A DNA stretch of 64,000 nt from Streptomyces sp. HPF1205 (GCF_020400825.1 NZ_JAINVH010000003.1:248001-312000), one strand, 5' to 3'; shown: positions 9,106-17,893, numbered from the stretch's first letter. Numbers and translations are program-made. The notes: a model not told the origin generated them from the sequence alone.

Positions 9106-10499
9106 AGGGCCCGGCCTTCCGCGACGGCGGCGGACACGAAGGCGGCGGCGACGGTGTGCCGCGCGTCCCGCACCAGCGCGACCAGGGCGGCACTCCCGAC
9201 GACGAGCCGCGCCGGCCGCCGCACGATCCGCCGCTTCACCGCGACCCGTACGACGCCTCGTACGAGACCCCGCACGACGCGCCGCCCCAGGAGCCGCCCG
9301 GCGAACCGACCGGCGAGCCGACCTCGCGGGCCGGCCGGTCGCCGCAGTACGACCACTACGTCCTGAAATCCCTTCTCGGCGCCTGGGCGCTGGCGGCGTG
9401 CTCGCGCGACGAGGCGCTGGCGGTCGAGGTGCACCTGACGGACTGCGCGCCCTGCGCGGAAGAGGCGCTGAGGCTGCGGGACGCGGTGGGGCTGCTGCAC
9501 CAGGAGGAGTCGCTGGACCTCGATCCGCTGCTGCGGGCGCGGGTGCTGGAGGGCTGCCTGGGCCGGCGCCCGGCGCGCATTCCCGTACCGGAGTGGGCCG
9601 GACCGTACGACGCGGAGGCCGCGCGGCTCGACGCCTTGCTGCGCGACCTCGGGGACTCGGACTGGGCGGCGCCGGTGGAGATGCGCTGGTTCGACGGCGC
9701 GCCGGTCTCGCGGCGCTTCTCGCTGCGCCAGGTCATCGCGCATCTGACCGCGGTGGACAGCCTGCCCGGGCGGGCGCTGGGGCTTCCGCCGCCGGGCGCG
9801 GATCCGGCGGCGCGCTCCGGACGTCTGGGGCGGGGCCGTCTGCGCAGGCCCCACGCCGAGCCCGAGTTGCCGGTCGTTCCGTGGGAGCGCACGGCCGCGT
9901 ACTGGGAGGAGTGCGGGCACCTGCCGGGCGCCGGCTTGCGTGCGCTGTGGCGGGAGCAGACGCACAGCCTGGTCCGCACCGTCTCGTTCGCGGGCGGCGG
10001 CGTGGCCGGACTGACCGTGGAGTACGGCGACTTCGCCCTGCCGCTGCGCGACTCCTTCGTGGACCGGGCCTTCGAGTGCTGGATCCACGCCGGCGACATC
10101 GCCGAGGCGGTGGACTACCCGTACGAGCCGCCGGCCCCGCACAGTCTCAACATGATGATCGATCTGGCCGCGCGGATGCTGCCGAACGCGCTCGCCGACC
10201 GGCGCAGGGCCGGGCTGACCACCTCACCTTCCCGCCTCGTCGCGGCGGGCGCGCCCGGGCGGTCGCTGCTGCTGGAGATCGAGGGGCCCGGCGGCGGCAA
10301 GTGGTACCTGCCGCTCGACTCGCCGGGCGCACTGGCGTCGGAGGACGAGACGGTGGCGCACGTGGCGATGGACGGCGTCGAGTTCTGCCAGCTCGCCGCC
10401 GGCCATATCGAGCCGGAACGGATCGCGGCCGGTCAACTCGGTGATCGCGCGGTGATCAGGGATGTGCTCTTCGCGACCGCTTCGCTCTCCCGGCTGTGA
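9102..10499 (+). CDS. Zinc-finger anti-sigma factor fused to MDMPI-like domain
   Basis: 465 residues. The first 85 are a His/Asp/Pro-rich disordered segment. The ZAS zinc motif H-x3-C-x2-C is at His111, Cys115 and Cys118 (HLTDCAPC), as in cytoplasmic anti-sigma factors. From about 175 to the end lies a mycothiol-dependent maleylpyruvate isomerase-like (DinB fold) N-domain, FSLRQVIAHLTAVD, and its C-domain. No membrane helix is seen. The ATGA overlap with the sigma gene makes that factor its partner. The MDMPI part may sense a thiol or metabolite; that is inference. Confidence 0.83.
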   Translation: MKGPAFRDGGGHEGGGDGVPRVPHQRDQGGTPDDEPRRPPHDPPLHRDPYDASYETPHDAPPQEPPGEPTGEPTSRAGRSPQYDHYVLKSLLGAWALAACSRDEALAVEVHLTDCAPCAEEALRLRDAVGLLHQEESLDLDPLLRARVLEGCLGRRPARIPVPEWAGPYDAEAARLDALLRDLGDSDWAAPVEMRWFDGAPVSRRFSLRQVIAHLTAVDSLPGRALGLPPPGADPAARSGRLGRGRLRRPHAEPELPVVPWERTAAYWEECGHLPGAGLRALWREQTHSLVRTVSFAGGGVAGLTVEYGDFALPLRDSFVDRAFECWIHAGDIAEAVDYPYEPPAPHSLNMMIDLAARMLPNALADRRRAGLTTSPSRLVAAGAPGRSLLLEIEGPGGGKWYLPLDSPGALASEDETVAHVAMDGVEFCQLAAGHIEPERIAAGQLGDRAVIRDVLFATASLSRL

Positions 10500-10526
10500 C
10501 CTTGGCCGCGGTGGCGGGCCGGGCGG

Positions 10527-11402
10527 TCAGGCGAAGACGACCGTACGCCGCCCGTTGAGCAGCACCCGGTGTTCGCTGTGCCATTTCACCGCCCGGGCCA
10601 GCGCCTGGCACTCCACGTCCCGGCCGATGGCGACGAGCTGCTCCGGGTTGACCTCGTGCCCGACCCGCTCGACCTCCTGCTCGATGATCGGACCCTCGTC
10701 GAGGTCGGCCGTCACGTAGTGGGCCGTCGCGCCGATGAGTTTCACGCCCCGGGCGTGCGCCTGGTGGTACGGCTTGGCGCCCTTGAAACTCGGCAGGAAG
10801 GAGTGGTGGATGTTGATGATCCGGCCGGACAGTTTCCGGCACAGGTCGTCGGACAGCACCTGCATGTAGCGGGCCAGGACGACGAGTTCCACGCCCTCCT
10901 TCTCCACGATCCGCAGCAACTCCGCCTCGGCCTCGGGTTTGTTGTCCCTGGTCACGGGAATGTGGTGGAAGGGCACCCCGTAGGAACCGGCCAGCTCGCG
11001 GAAGTCCGTGTGGTTGGAGACGACCGCCGCGATCTCCACCGGCAGGGCGCCGATGCTGGTTCGGAACAGAAGGTCGTTGAGGCAGTGCCCGAATTTGCTC
11101 ACCATGAGCACGACCCGCATCCGCTCGTCGGACGGGTGGATCGCCCAGTCCATGTGGTACGCGTCGGCCACCGCCGCGAAGCTCGCCCGCAGCTTGTCGG
11201 CGCTCACCGGCGGCTCGGCCGAGAAGTGCACCCGCATGAAGAACAGCCCGGTGTCCTGGTCGCCGAACTGCTGGCTGTCCACGATGTTGCAGCCGGTCAT
11301 GAACAGATAGCTGGACACGGCGTGCACGATGCCCTGCTTGTCCGGGCAGGACAGCGTCAGGACGTACTGCGGGTCGGCGGTCTTCGACTGCGCTTCGCTC
11401 AC
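10527..11402 (-). CDS. purU: Formyltetrahydrofolate deformylase
   Basis: A 291-residue enzyme hydrolysing 10-formyl-THF to formate and THF, which balances the one-carbon pool and feeds purine synthesis. An N-terminal ACT domain (YVLTLSCPDKQGIVHAVSSYL) is followed by a formyltransferase fold with the catalytic NIHHSFLPSFKGAKPYHQA segment and the downstream GATAHYVTADLDEGPII. I chose the GTG at 11402 (VSEAQSK). Reading further upstream runs into an Arg/Ser/Leu repeat encoded by a DNA repeat array, not real protein. From memory, the S. coelicolor equivalent is SCO4403. Confidence 0.96.
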   Translation of the reverse strand: MSEAQSKTADPQYVLTLSCPDKQGIVHAVSSYLFMTGCNIVDSQQFGDQDTGLFFMRVHFSAEPPVSADKLRASFAAVADAYHMDWAIHPSDERMRVVLMVSKFGHCLNDLLFRTSIGALPVEIAAVVSNHTDFRELAGSYGVPFHHIPVTRDNKPEAEAELLRIVEKEGVELVVLARYMQVLSDDLCRKLSGRIINIHHSFLPSFKGAKPYHQAHARGVKLIGATAHYVTADLDEGPIIEQEVERVGHEVNPEQLVAIGRDVECQALARAVKWHSEHRVLLNGRRTVVFA

Positions 11403-11448
11403 GACGCCAGCCTTACACACCGACGCGGGGTCCGGCGCCCCTGTCCGC

Positions 11449-11577
11449 CGTATGGAATGCCGCAAGGAACGGTGCAGGGAACGCCGTAGGGAGCGGTGCA
11501 GGGAACGCCGTATGGAAGGCCGTAGGGAACCCAACGGGAAACCCCGTCGGGAACGCCGTACGAAGCGCCGCGGGAGT
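11449..11577. repeat. 12/24-bp degenerate tandem repeat array
   Basis: About ten variants of GGAACGCCGTAN stand head to tail between purU and the SCO4402-family gene. Two 24-base copies, GGAACGGTGCAG followed by GGAACGCCGTAG, are nearly identical. On the minus strand it lies upstream of the purU GTG, within the probable leader or promoter region. It is not a CRISPR: there are no spacers. Confidence 0.75.
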
Positions 11578-11579
11578 CC

Positions 11580-12026
11580 TCAGGCGGACCGGGTGTAGAT
11601 CGCCAGCACCTCGAGCGAGCGCGGCTGGGCGTCCGGGTCGTCGCCGTCCGCGGTGGCCAGGCGGACGTGCGCCTCGCGCGCGGCGCGCACCGCCTCCGGC
11701 CAGCCGTGGTGGTCCAGATACGCCTCGGCCGGCGCGTCCGCGCCCACCTGGTGCAGGATCTTCAGCACGCGCAGCACCGCCACGTCGACCAGCGCGGCCT
11801 CCTGCGAGTCGCGGAAGATCGTCCCCACGTACTTCTCGGCCGACCAGTTGTCGAGCCAGGTGTCCTCGACCAGGCGGTACACGGCGTCGGTGACGTCCCC
11901 GTACCCTTGGCGGCCGGTCCGCCAGACCTCCTGCTGGAACACCGGATCGCTGATCATGTGCAGCGCGGAGCGCACATTGCTGCGCCAGCGCCACCACGGC
12001 ATGTCATTGAGCGGCATACCTCCCAT
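11580..12026 (-). CDS. SCO4402 family protein (unknown function)
   Basis: About 148 residues, conserved in Streptomyces next to purU and, from memory, classed as the SCO4402 family. Features include an aromatic N-terminus (NDMPWWRWRSNVRSALHMI), a central YRLVEDTWLDNWSAEKYVGTIFRDS block and an Ala-rich helical C-terminus. There is no signal peptide or membrane helix, so it is probably cytosolic. The start is ambiguous between ATGs at 12026 and 12017; GGGAGG sits between them. Function is not known. Frequent co-location with purU suggests a one-carbon or nucleotide link, which is inference. Confidence 0.82.
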   Translation of the reverse strand: MGGMPLNDMPWWRWRSNVRSALHMISDPVFQQEVWRTGRQGYGDVTDAVYRLVEDTWLDNWSAEKYVGTIFRDSQEAALVDVAVLRVLKILHQVGADAPAEAYLDHHGWPEAVRAAREAHVRLATADGDDPDAQPRSLEVLAIYTRSA

Positions 12027-12186
12027 CGTGGAGGAGGGGCGGCCACGACGGGAAGCTTTCTCCGAACCTTGCACAGCGCCCGATCGTACGCAATCGAACG
12101 CCGCCACCCGCAATTCACCTGAATGTGACTCTCCGTTTCCGTTCGCGCACCCCCGCGTTGGGGGTGGACCGGAATCTTCCCGGTAC

Positions 12187-13449
12187 ATGACCGAACGGCG
12201 AGGGCGCAGGACACGTTACGTCGCCGCCTCCTTCTTGACCGTCGCATTAGCGCTGGTGAGCGGCTGCGGAATGCTTCCGGGGAGCGCGGGGGGCTCCCCG
12301 GACACCATTACGGTGATGACCTGGGCACCGGTCAACACCAAGGCGACGAACATGCCGGGCATGCCGGCGATGGCGGAGGCGTACGCGCGCTACATCAATG
12401 ACCAGGGAGGCCTGAACGGGCACAAGCTCAAGGTCCTCACCTGCAACGAGCGCAACGACTCCGTCGCGGTCACCGACTGCGCCCAGCAGGCCGCCGCCGC
12501 GCACGCCGTGGCGGTGGTCGGCTCGTACAGCGAGGAGGGCGGCAGCTTCACCACCGCCCTGGAAACGGAGGGCATCCCGTACATCGGCGGCTACGGCATC
12601 ACCCAGGACGAGTTCCAGAGCCTGATGTCCTACCCGGTGAACGGGGGCCTGCCCGCGCTGCTGGCGGGCAGCGGACGGCAGTTGGCCGCGCTGTGCAAGA
12701 AGGTCGCGCTCGTCCGACCCGATTCGATCACCGGCGATCAGTTCCCGCTCTTCCTCGACCAGGGCCTGAAGATGGCCGGGCGGTCGGCGGCGACCGACAT
12801 CCTCGCCGCCGACGACGCCACGGACTACAACGCCGCCGCGGAGCGGGCCGTCGGCAACAACAAGTCCTCGACCTGCGTCTCCGCGGTGCTCGGCGATCAC
12901 ACCAGCACCTTCTTCGACGCCTTGCGGCGGGTCGGCCCGGACGGCGACCGGCCCAAGGTGCGGCTGTCCTCGGTGATCGGCAGTGTGCAGCAGTCCATGA
13001 TCGACGCGACCGGCAGCACCGACAGTCCGCTGGAGAACGCCTACATCACCGGTTGGTACCCGCCCACCTCGGACCCCAAGTGGAACGAGATGAAGTCGGT
13101 GATCAACAAGTACGCCTTCGGGGACGACCGGATCGACGTCGGCGACCCCGGTGTGCAGACCACCTGGATCGCGTACACCGTCTTCGCCAAGGTGGTGCGG
13201 TCGATGGACGCCAAGACCCGCGTCACCGCCGACACCGTGCGGCATGCCATGGACCACACCAGCCACCTGTCCACCGGCGGTCTGACCCCCGACCTCGGCT
13301 GGACCGACAGCGACGTGCTCCACGTCCCGAACCACACGCGGATGGTGAACGCCAAGGTCACCTACCAGGTGATCCGGCAGGGCCGATTGACCTCCGCTCA
13401 CCCGGGCTTCGTCGACCTTACCGCGACGCTGCGCAGCCAGGACTTCTGA
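12187..13449 (+). CDS. Branched-chain amino acid-type ABC substrate-binding lipoprotein
   Basis: A 420-residue exported binding protein. The N-terminus has Arg residues, a hydrophobic stretch and the lipobox LVSGC, so it is predicted to be anchored on the outer face of the membrane. Two Peripla_BP_6-like lobes follow: ARYINDQGGLNGHKLKVLTCNE is the typical first-lobe signature, and VVGSYSEEGG lies in the cleft. No permease or ATPase genes are adjacent, so it is an orphan that may serve a remote transporter or act as a sensor. ATG start. Confidence 0.88.
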   Translation: MTERRGRRTRYVAASFLTVALALVSGCGMLPGSAGGSPDTITVMTWAPVNTKATNMPGMPAMAEAYARYINDQGGLNGHKLKVLTCNERNDSVAVTDCAQQAAAAHAVAVVGSYSEEGGSFTTALETEGIPYIGGYGITQDEFQSLMSYPVNGGLPALLAGSGRQLAALCKKVALVRPDSITGDQFPLFLDQGLKMAGRSAATDILAADDATDYNAAAERAVGNNKSSTCVSAVLGDHTSTFFDALRRVGPDGDRPKVRLSSVIGSVQQSMIDATGSTDSPLENAYITGWYPPTSDPKWNEMKSVINKYAFGDDRIDVGDPGVQTTWIAYTVFAKVVRSMDAKTRVTADTVRHAMDHTSHLSTGGLTPDLGWTDSDVLHVPNHTRMVNAKVTYQVIRQGRLTSAHPGFVDLTATLRSQDF

Positions 13450-13457
13450 CCGCATCG

Positions 13458-13479
13458 GGCCGCCGCCATTGCGGCGGCC
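13458..13479. terminator. Hairpin terminator after the binding-protein gene
   Basis: A perfect 9-bp stem, GGCCGCCGC paired with GCGGCGGCC around a CATT loop, starts 8 bases after the stop codon. Confidence 0.65.
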
Positions 13480-13623
13480 ACGACGGCGCGGGGTACGACG
13501 CCTCTTCCCGACGCCCTGGCCGCCGCAATGGGCGCGGTCGCGGTCGCGCCGCGCTGGCGTCGCACTTGTCGCGGCCGCGCCCGTCGCAATGGCCGCGCCC
13601 GCGCTCGTCGTATGGGTTGCGAA

Positions 13624-13657
13624 CGGCCGGGCCGCGGCAATTGCCGCGGCCCGGCCG
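13624..13657. terminator. 34-bp perfect palindrome between convergent genes
   Basis: Two 17-base arms meet without a loop at a central AATT (GCCGCGGCAATTGCCGCGGC is the core). It lies 27 bases beyond the 3' end of the minus-strand gene at 13685. It is likely a bidirectional terminator or cruciform-prone element. Confidence 0.65.
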
Positions 13658-13684
13658 GTTGTACCGAACTGTCCGCCGAACGCC

Positions 13685-15238
13685 TCAGAGCTGACTGAAC
13701 TGCCGCTGTGTGAGCCCGTACTGACGGGCGATCGCGTTCCAGAGCCGCACCGCGCGCTTCTTCTCCTGGGTGGCGGTGCCGCTCTCGCGGTTGGCGGCCA
13801 GTGTCTCGTCGGTGGAACGGGCGTGGCCGCCCTTGCAGACCTTGTGGTCGTGCTCCGCCTGGCCGGCCCAGTTCGCGTAGTGGCTGTCGGCGGCGGACGA
13901 GGCCTGCCACGCCTTGGTGAGGGCGGCGGTCAGGTCGCCGTGGTTGGGCAGCTTGTCCACGGACAGCGAGCCGAGCTGGGTGATCAGGCCGTTGCGCTGG
14001 CCGGAGGCGGACCGCAGCGCGGAGGCGGCACCGGGCAGGTCCCCGCAGTTCTTGATCGACTCGACCGCGTTGACCACCGAGGCTCGGCTGTTGCCACTGG
14101 TCTTCAGCAGCGAGTCGAGTGCCTTCGCCTGCTGCTCGGCCGCATTGTCACCGTTGGAGCCCGTGGTGCCCGCCGTGCCGCTCGCCGACGCGCTCGCGCC
14201 GGCCGACGGGGTGGACGACTTGTCGCCGGCGTTGTCCGCGCTGGCCTTGCCGCCGCTGTTGAGCAGGCCACCGACGACGAGGCCGGCCACCACGCACCCG
14301 GCCACAACGATCCCGATCAGCACCTTGGGCGACAGGCGGCGACGGCCGCCGGCCGCCGGCTCGTCGTCGTACGCGTACCCGTTGTCGTACCCCTGCTGTC
14401 CGTACGGCGGACCCTGCTGTCCGAACTGCTGCGGTCCGCCGGCGGGTATGCCGCCGGGCACCCCCGGGTGCTGCTGCTGGGACGGCGGCTGGATGATGCG
14501 CTGACGTATCGGCGCCGGGCCAGGGACATCACTGCGGAACAGGTGGTCGTAGTCGCTGTCGTGCTGCGGTCCGGCCTGCTGCTGCGGCTGTCCGTCGCCG
14601 TACTCCTGGCCGTAGCCCTGCTGCGGGTACTGCTGCTCGTACGGCTTCGACTCCTCGAAGATCGACAGCGGCAGCGCCTGGGTGGCGTCGGCGGCGCCCG
14701 GCGGCTGCGCGGCGGCCTGCGGCACGTACGGTCCGCCCGGATGGGCACCGGGCGCCGGCGCCTGCGGGATCTGCTGGGTCTCGGGGACCTGGTAGGGCCC
14801 CGGCTGCCCGGCGGCCTGGTGAGCGGTCGGCGGCATAGGGGGCGCCTGCGGAGGCAGGGGCGGCAGCGGCGGTACGGGAGCCGCGCCCGGGCCCTGCTGC
14901 GGCCCGGTGCCGGGGTACGGCGGCAGCATCTGCGTGGCGTCAGCGACCGGCGGGGGCCCTCCTGGGCCGGCCATGGGTGCGGACGCCGGGCCGGGCCCGG
15001 TGCCCGGGTACGGCGGCAGCATCTGCGTCGCGTCCGCGGTCTCCGGCGCCTGCTGCCCCGGCTGCGCCTGGAAGGCGGGTGGGTCCGCCGGGGCGCCGCC
15101 CCACGGGCTTCCGCCGGCGGGGCGTACCTGCTCCCCGTACGGCCCCTGCACCGGCTGCTCGGACTGGTGCTGAGCCGAAGGGAGCACGACGCCCCGGTAC
15201 GGTTCGGGCGAGTCCTCGCCGCGTCCGCTGCTGTGCAT
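13685..15238 (-). CDS. Pro/Gln-rich single-pass membrane protein with extracytoplasmic domain
   Basis: 517 residues with three parts. Residues 1-300 are a disordered Pro/Gln/Gly/Tyr-rich cytoplasmic region with three ADATQ(M/A)LP motifs, two of them in the repeat DATQMLPPYPGTGP. A membrane helix follows at about 305-328 (VLIGIVVAGCVVAGLVVGGLL). A Ser/Thr/Ala linker then leads to a C-terminal helical domain of about 150 residues with two Cys. The pattern resembles Ser/Thr-kinase or FHA-linked envelope proteins in actinobacteria. I recognise no enzyme fold. Function unknown. Confidence 0.78.
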   Translation of the reverse strand: MHSSGRGEDSPEPYRGVVLPSAQHQSEQPVQGPYGEQVRPAGGSPWGGAPADPPAFQAQPGQQAPETADATQMLPPYPGTGPGPASAPMAGPGGPPPVADATQMLPPYPGTGPQQGPGAAPVPPLPPLPPQAPPMPPTAHQAAGQPGPYQVPETQQIPQAPAPGAHPGGPYVPQAAAQPPGAADATQALPLSIFEESKPYEQQYPQQGYGQEYGDGQPQQQAGPQHDSDYDHLFRSDVPGPAPIRQRIIQPPSQQQHPGVPGGIPAGGPQQFGQQGPPYGQQGYDNGYAYDDEPAAGGRRRLSPKVLIGIVVAGCVVAGLVVGGLLNSGGKASADNAGDKSSTPSAGASASASGTAGTTGSNGDNAAEQQAKALDSLLKTSGNSRASVVNAVESIKNCGDLPGAASALRSASGQRNGLITQLGSLSVDKLPNHGDLTAALTKAWQASSAADSHYANWAGQAEHDHKVCKGGHARSTDETLAANRESGTATQEKKRAVRLWNAIARQYGLTQRQFSQL

Positions 15239-15550
15239 CGCCGCTTACTCCCTCTACCCCTGCCGTCTGAACCGTCCGCCAACGCTACCGGGTTGTCCCC
15301 TGCCTGGACCACGTACCCGAACGAGTGAGCGCTACGGCACATCATGGGGCAGCGACCGCCGCGGCCCCTTGGACCGTTGCTCCGGGGCCTGCCCAGCGCT
15401 TTGGCCCGCCTCGTGGGCGAACGGTGACGGTCAGGTAACGATTCCGTGCGGACGCCCGGCGTCACCCGATGATTCCCCGGATGACGCCTCGCGCTCGCCT
15501 GTACGACGACTGGTGCTCGCCCCTGCGGCGGCTGGGGTCCCCATTTCCGG
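15239..15550. other. Intergenic region upstream of the Pro/Gln-rich protein gene
   Basis: 312 bases between two minus-strand genes. It must carry the promoter of the gene ending at 13685 and the terminator of the regulator gene at 15551. I see no RNA gene or strong hairpin. Short plus-strand frames here are Arg/Pro-rich and not protein-like. Confidence 0.4.
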
Positions 15551-16930
15551 TCAGGCCGCCTCCTGTTCCTCCAGCCGGGCACCGAAGTCCCGTACGACCG
15601 GCTCCGATTCGTACGGCGCCAGGCGGCGGCGGAAATCGTCCAGGTACTCGGCGCCCCGGTTGGAACGCAGACCGGACAGCAAGGTGACGGCCTGGGTGCC
15701 GGTGTGGCAGGCGAGTTCGAGCTCCCGCTGCTGCACCTGGGCGTCCGCCAGCAGCAGCAGATCTATCGCGCGGCGCCGGGTTCGCCCTGCCGGGTGGGCG
15801 TCGAGGGCCTCCTCCGCACTGCGGGCGGCGGGGCCGGCCTGGCCCAGGTCGCGGTGGCAGTGGGCGAGTTCGTCGGCGAGGTACGCGCGGTCGAAGTGGG
15901 CGATCCAGTCAGGGTCCTGCTCCGGGTCGGACCGCTCCATGGCATCGGACGCCTGTGCGGCGACCGCGGCGAACGCCCGGGCGTCGCCGAGCAGCGCGTG
16001 GCCGCGGGCCTCGGCCGCGTAGAACATCGCCTCGACGGTGGGCGTGACCTGGCCGCGGGCGCCTTCCTGGGCGGCGCGGGCGAGTTGGGTGATCTCGCGC
16101 GGGTTGCCGAGGGATGCGGCGAGGTGGCTCATGCTCGCCGCCAGGATGTAGCCGCCGTATCCGCGGTCGCCCGCCGCCTGGGCGAGCCGCAGCGCCTGGA
16201 TGTAGTAGCGCTGGGCCAGGCCGGGCTGCCCGGTGTCGACCGCCATGTACCCGGCCAGCTCGGTCAGCCGCGAGACTGCCGAGAACAGCTCGCGGCCCAC
16301 CTGTTCGCGATAACTGCCGGCGAGCAGGCCGGACACCACGCTGTTGAGGTAGTGGACGACGACCGGTCGGACGTGGCCGCTGCCGAAGCGGTGGTCGAGG
16401 TCGGTGAGGGCGACGGTGGTGGCCTTGACCGCCTCGACGTCCGCCATTCCCACCCTTGCGCCGCCGTTGCGGGCCACGCCCTGGTCCGGGCGCGTGATCA
16501 GCCAGTCGCGGCTGGGCTCGACCAGGGCGGAGGCGGCGACGGTCGAGCCGGTGAGGAAGTCCCGGCGGCCGACGTCGCTGCGCCACAGCTCGCAGACCTG
16601 CTCGATCGCTCCCAGCACGGTCGGGGCGAAGTGCAGTCCGATGCCGGTGGCGAGGTTCTTGCCGTTGGCCATGCCGATCTCGTCTATCGACACGGCGCGG
16701 CCGAGCTTGCGGCCGAGTGCCTCCGCGATGATGGCCGGGGCACGGCCGCGCGGCTGCTGGCCGCGCAGCCAGCGCGCCACGGACGTCTTGTCGTACCGCA
16801 GGTCGAGGCCGTGTTCGGCCCCGCACATGTTGACCCTGCGGGCCAGCCCCGCGTTGGAGCAGGCGGCCTCCTGAATGAGTGCTTGAAGCCTCTCGTTCGG
16901 CTGCCGCGCCACAAGCGGTCTTGCGGCCAT
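15551..16930 (-). CDS. XRE-like regulator with TPR domain (NsdA-like architecture)
   Basis: 459 residues. The N-terminus (about 1-85) is a helix-turn-helix-like region with SNAGLARRVN and KTSVARWLRGQQPRGRAP, matching Streptomyces developmental or antibiotic regulators of the NsdA type. The remainder is a tetratricopeptide array with repeated AL(R/A)LAQAAGDRGYGGY-like helices. It probably regulates transcription in response to a protein or peptide partner. The ATG at 16930 follows AGGAGGGGGG with good spacing. It is divergent from the prim-pol gene across a 213-base region with a palindrome. Confidence 0.82.
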   Translation of the reverse strand: MAARPLVARQPNERLQALIQEAACSNAGLARRVNMCGAEHGLDLRYDKTSVARWLRGQQPRGRAPAIIAEALGRKLGRAVSIDEIGMANGKNLATGIGLHFAPTVLGAIEQVCELWRSDVGRRDFLTGSTVAASALVEPSRDWLITRPDQGVARNGGARVGMADVEAVKATTVALTDLDHRFGSGHVRPVVVHYLNSVVSGLLAGSYREQVGRELFSAVSRLTELAGYMAVDTGQPGLAQRYYIQALRLAQAAGDRGYGGYILAASMSHLAASLGNPREITQLARAAQEGARGQVTPTVEAMFYAAEARGHALLGDARAFAAVAAQASDAMERSDPEQDPDWIAHFDRAYLADELAHCHRDLGQAGPAARSAEEALDAHPAGRTRRRAIDLLLLADAQVQQRELELACHTGTQAVTLLSGLRSNRGAEYLDDFRRRLAPYESEPVVRDFGARLEEQEAA

Positions 16931-17016
16931 CGGATCCCCCCTCCTCGTCCTCGACCTGTCCTTTCCCACCTGGAGCACAACGAACGCCCCTTATGCGGCA
17001 ATTCACTCGCAGGTGG

Positions 17017-17029
17017 CAGTGACTCACTG
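17017..17029. promoter_or_regulatory. Palindrome in divergent promoter region
   Basis: CAGTGACTCACTG is a perfect 6+1+6 inverted repeat in the region shared by the TPR regulator and prim-pol genes. It is a candidate operator, possibly for autoregulation. No -35/-10 pair is obvious on either side. Confidence 0.4.
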
Positions 17030-17143
17030 GTGATTACCCCTGTACGGGCCGCGTCCTCGCGCGCGCCCCCGTCCGTGCTCCCGTGCGCCCGCCGTGAACC
17101 GCGACGCGACCCCGGCCCGTAACCCCTGTGGTGCGAGGGAGTT

Positions 17144-17893
17144 GTGCAGCACGTGGAAGACACCCTCGGAGTTCCGCGGCAGCTCACCGGCCATGGAACC
17201 GGCCGCGGCCCGGTGACCGGGCCCCCGCTCACCGACCGCCGGGCACTCACCGAACGGCAGTTCCTCACCGATCACCGACTGCTGGACGCGGCGGTCCGGT
17301 ACGCGGAGGAGCGGCACTGGGACGTGCTGGCCGGCTGCTGGCTGGAGGCGGGACCCGACGGCGCCCCGCGCTGCTCCTGCGGCGCGCCCGGCTGCCCGGC
17401 TCCGGGCGCCCACCCGGCCGGACCGGACTGGGCGACGCAGGCGAGCGGCAACGCGGCGGCGGTGCGGCGTATGTGGCAGCGGCAGCCGCGTTCATCCGTG
17501 CTGCTGCCGACCGGTCGCGCCTTCGACGCGATCGACGTCTCCGAGAGCGCCGGCCTCCACGCCCTGGCGCGGATGGAGCGGCTGGACCTGCCGCTCGGAC
17601 CGGTCATCTCCACCCCGACCCGCCGGCTGTTGTTCCTCGTCCTGCCCGGATCCGCCGCCAAGGCCCTCGTTCCTTCGGCCCGGACGGGCCGACGGGCCGC
17701 CGCTCTCGACTTGGCGGTGCGCGGCGACGGCGACTGGGTGATCGCCCCGCCGACCAGGATGGGCGGAGGAGGCGTCGGCCAGTGGGCCCGCGAGCCCACC
17801 ACCCTCAACCGCTGGCTGCCGGACGCCGGGGAACTCCTCGGGCCGCTGGCGTACGCGTGCGGGCGGGAGGCGGCCGGGGCGCGCGGCCGCTGA
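17144..17893 (+). CDS. Bifunctional DNA primase/polymerase (prim-pol)-like protein
   Basis: A 249-residue protein related to the N-terminal prim-pol domain of phage and plasmid replication proteins. DAAVRYAEERHWDVLAGCWLE is the family opening, a CSCGAPGCPAPGAHP Cys/His cluster follows, and LPTGRAFDAIDV contains the region where catalytic acids lie. Only one clear acid pair position (D-x-I-D-V) is visible, so polymerase activity is uncertain. There is no helicase partner. Such solo chromosomal forms are widespread in Streptomyces. The GTG at 17144 is preceded by GGGAG. Confidence 0.75.
   Translation: MQHVEDTLGVPRQLTGHGTGRGPVTGPPLTDRRALTERQFLTDHRLLDAAVRYAEERHWDVLAGCWLEAGPDGAPRCSCGAPGCPAPGAHPAGPDWATQASGNAAAVRRMWQRQPRSSVLLPTGRAFDAIDVSESAGLHALARMERLDLPLGPVISTPTRRLLFLVLPGSAAKALVPSARTGRRAAALDLAVRGDGDWVIAPPTRMGGGGVGQWAREPTTLNRWLPDAGELLGPLAYACGREAAGARGR

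Noticed and set aside
6918..10499. A 1193-codon plus-strand open frame
   Set aside because: Only the last 465 codons (from 9102) are protein-like. The upstream part is antisense to the macrodomain and STAS genes and has Arg/Gly/Pro shadow composition.
11449..11577. CRISPR-like array
   Set aside because: Units are 12 bases, contiguous and degenerate, with no spacers or cas genes.
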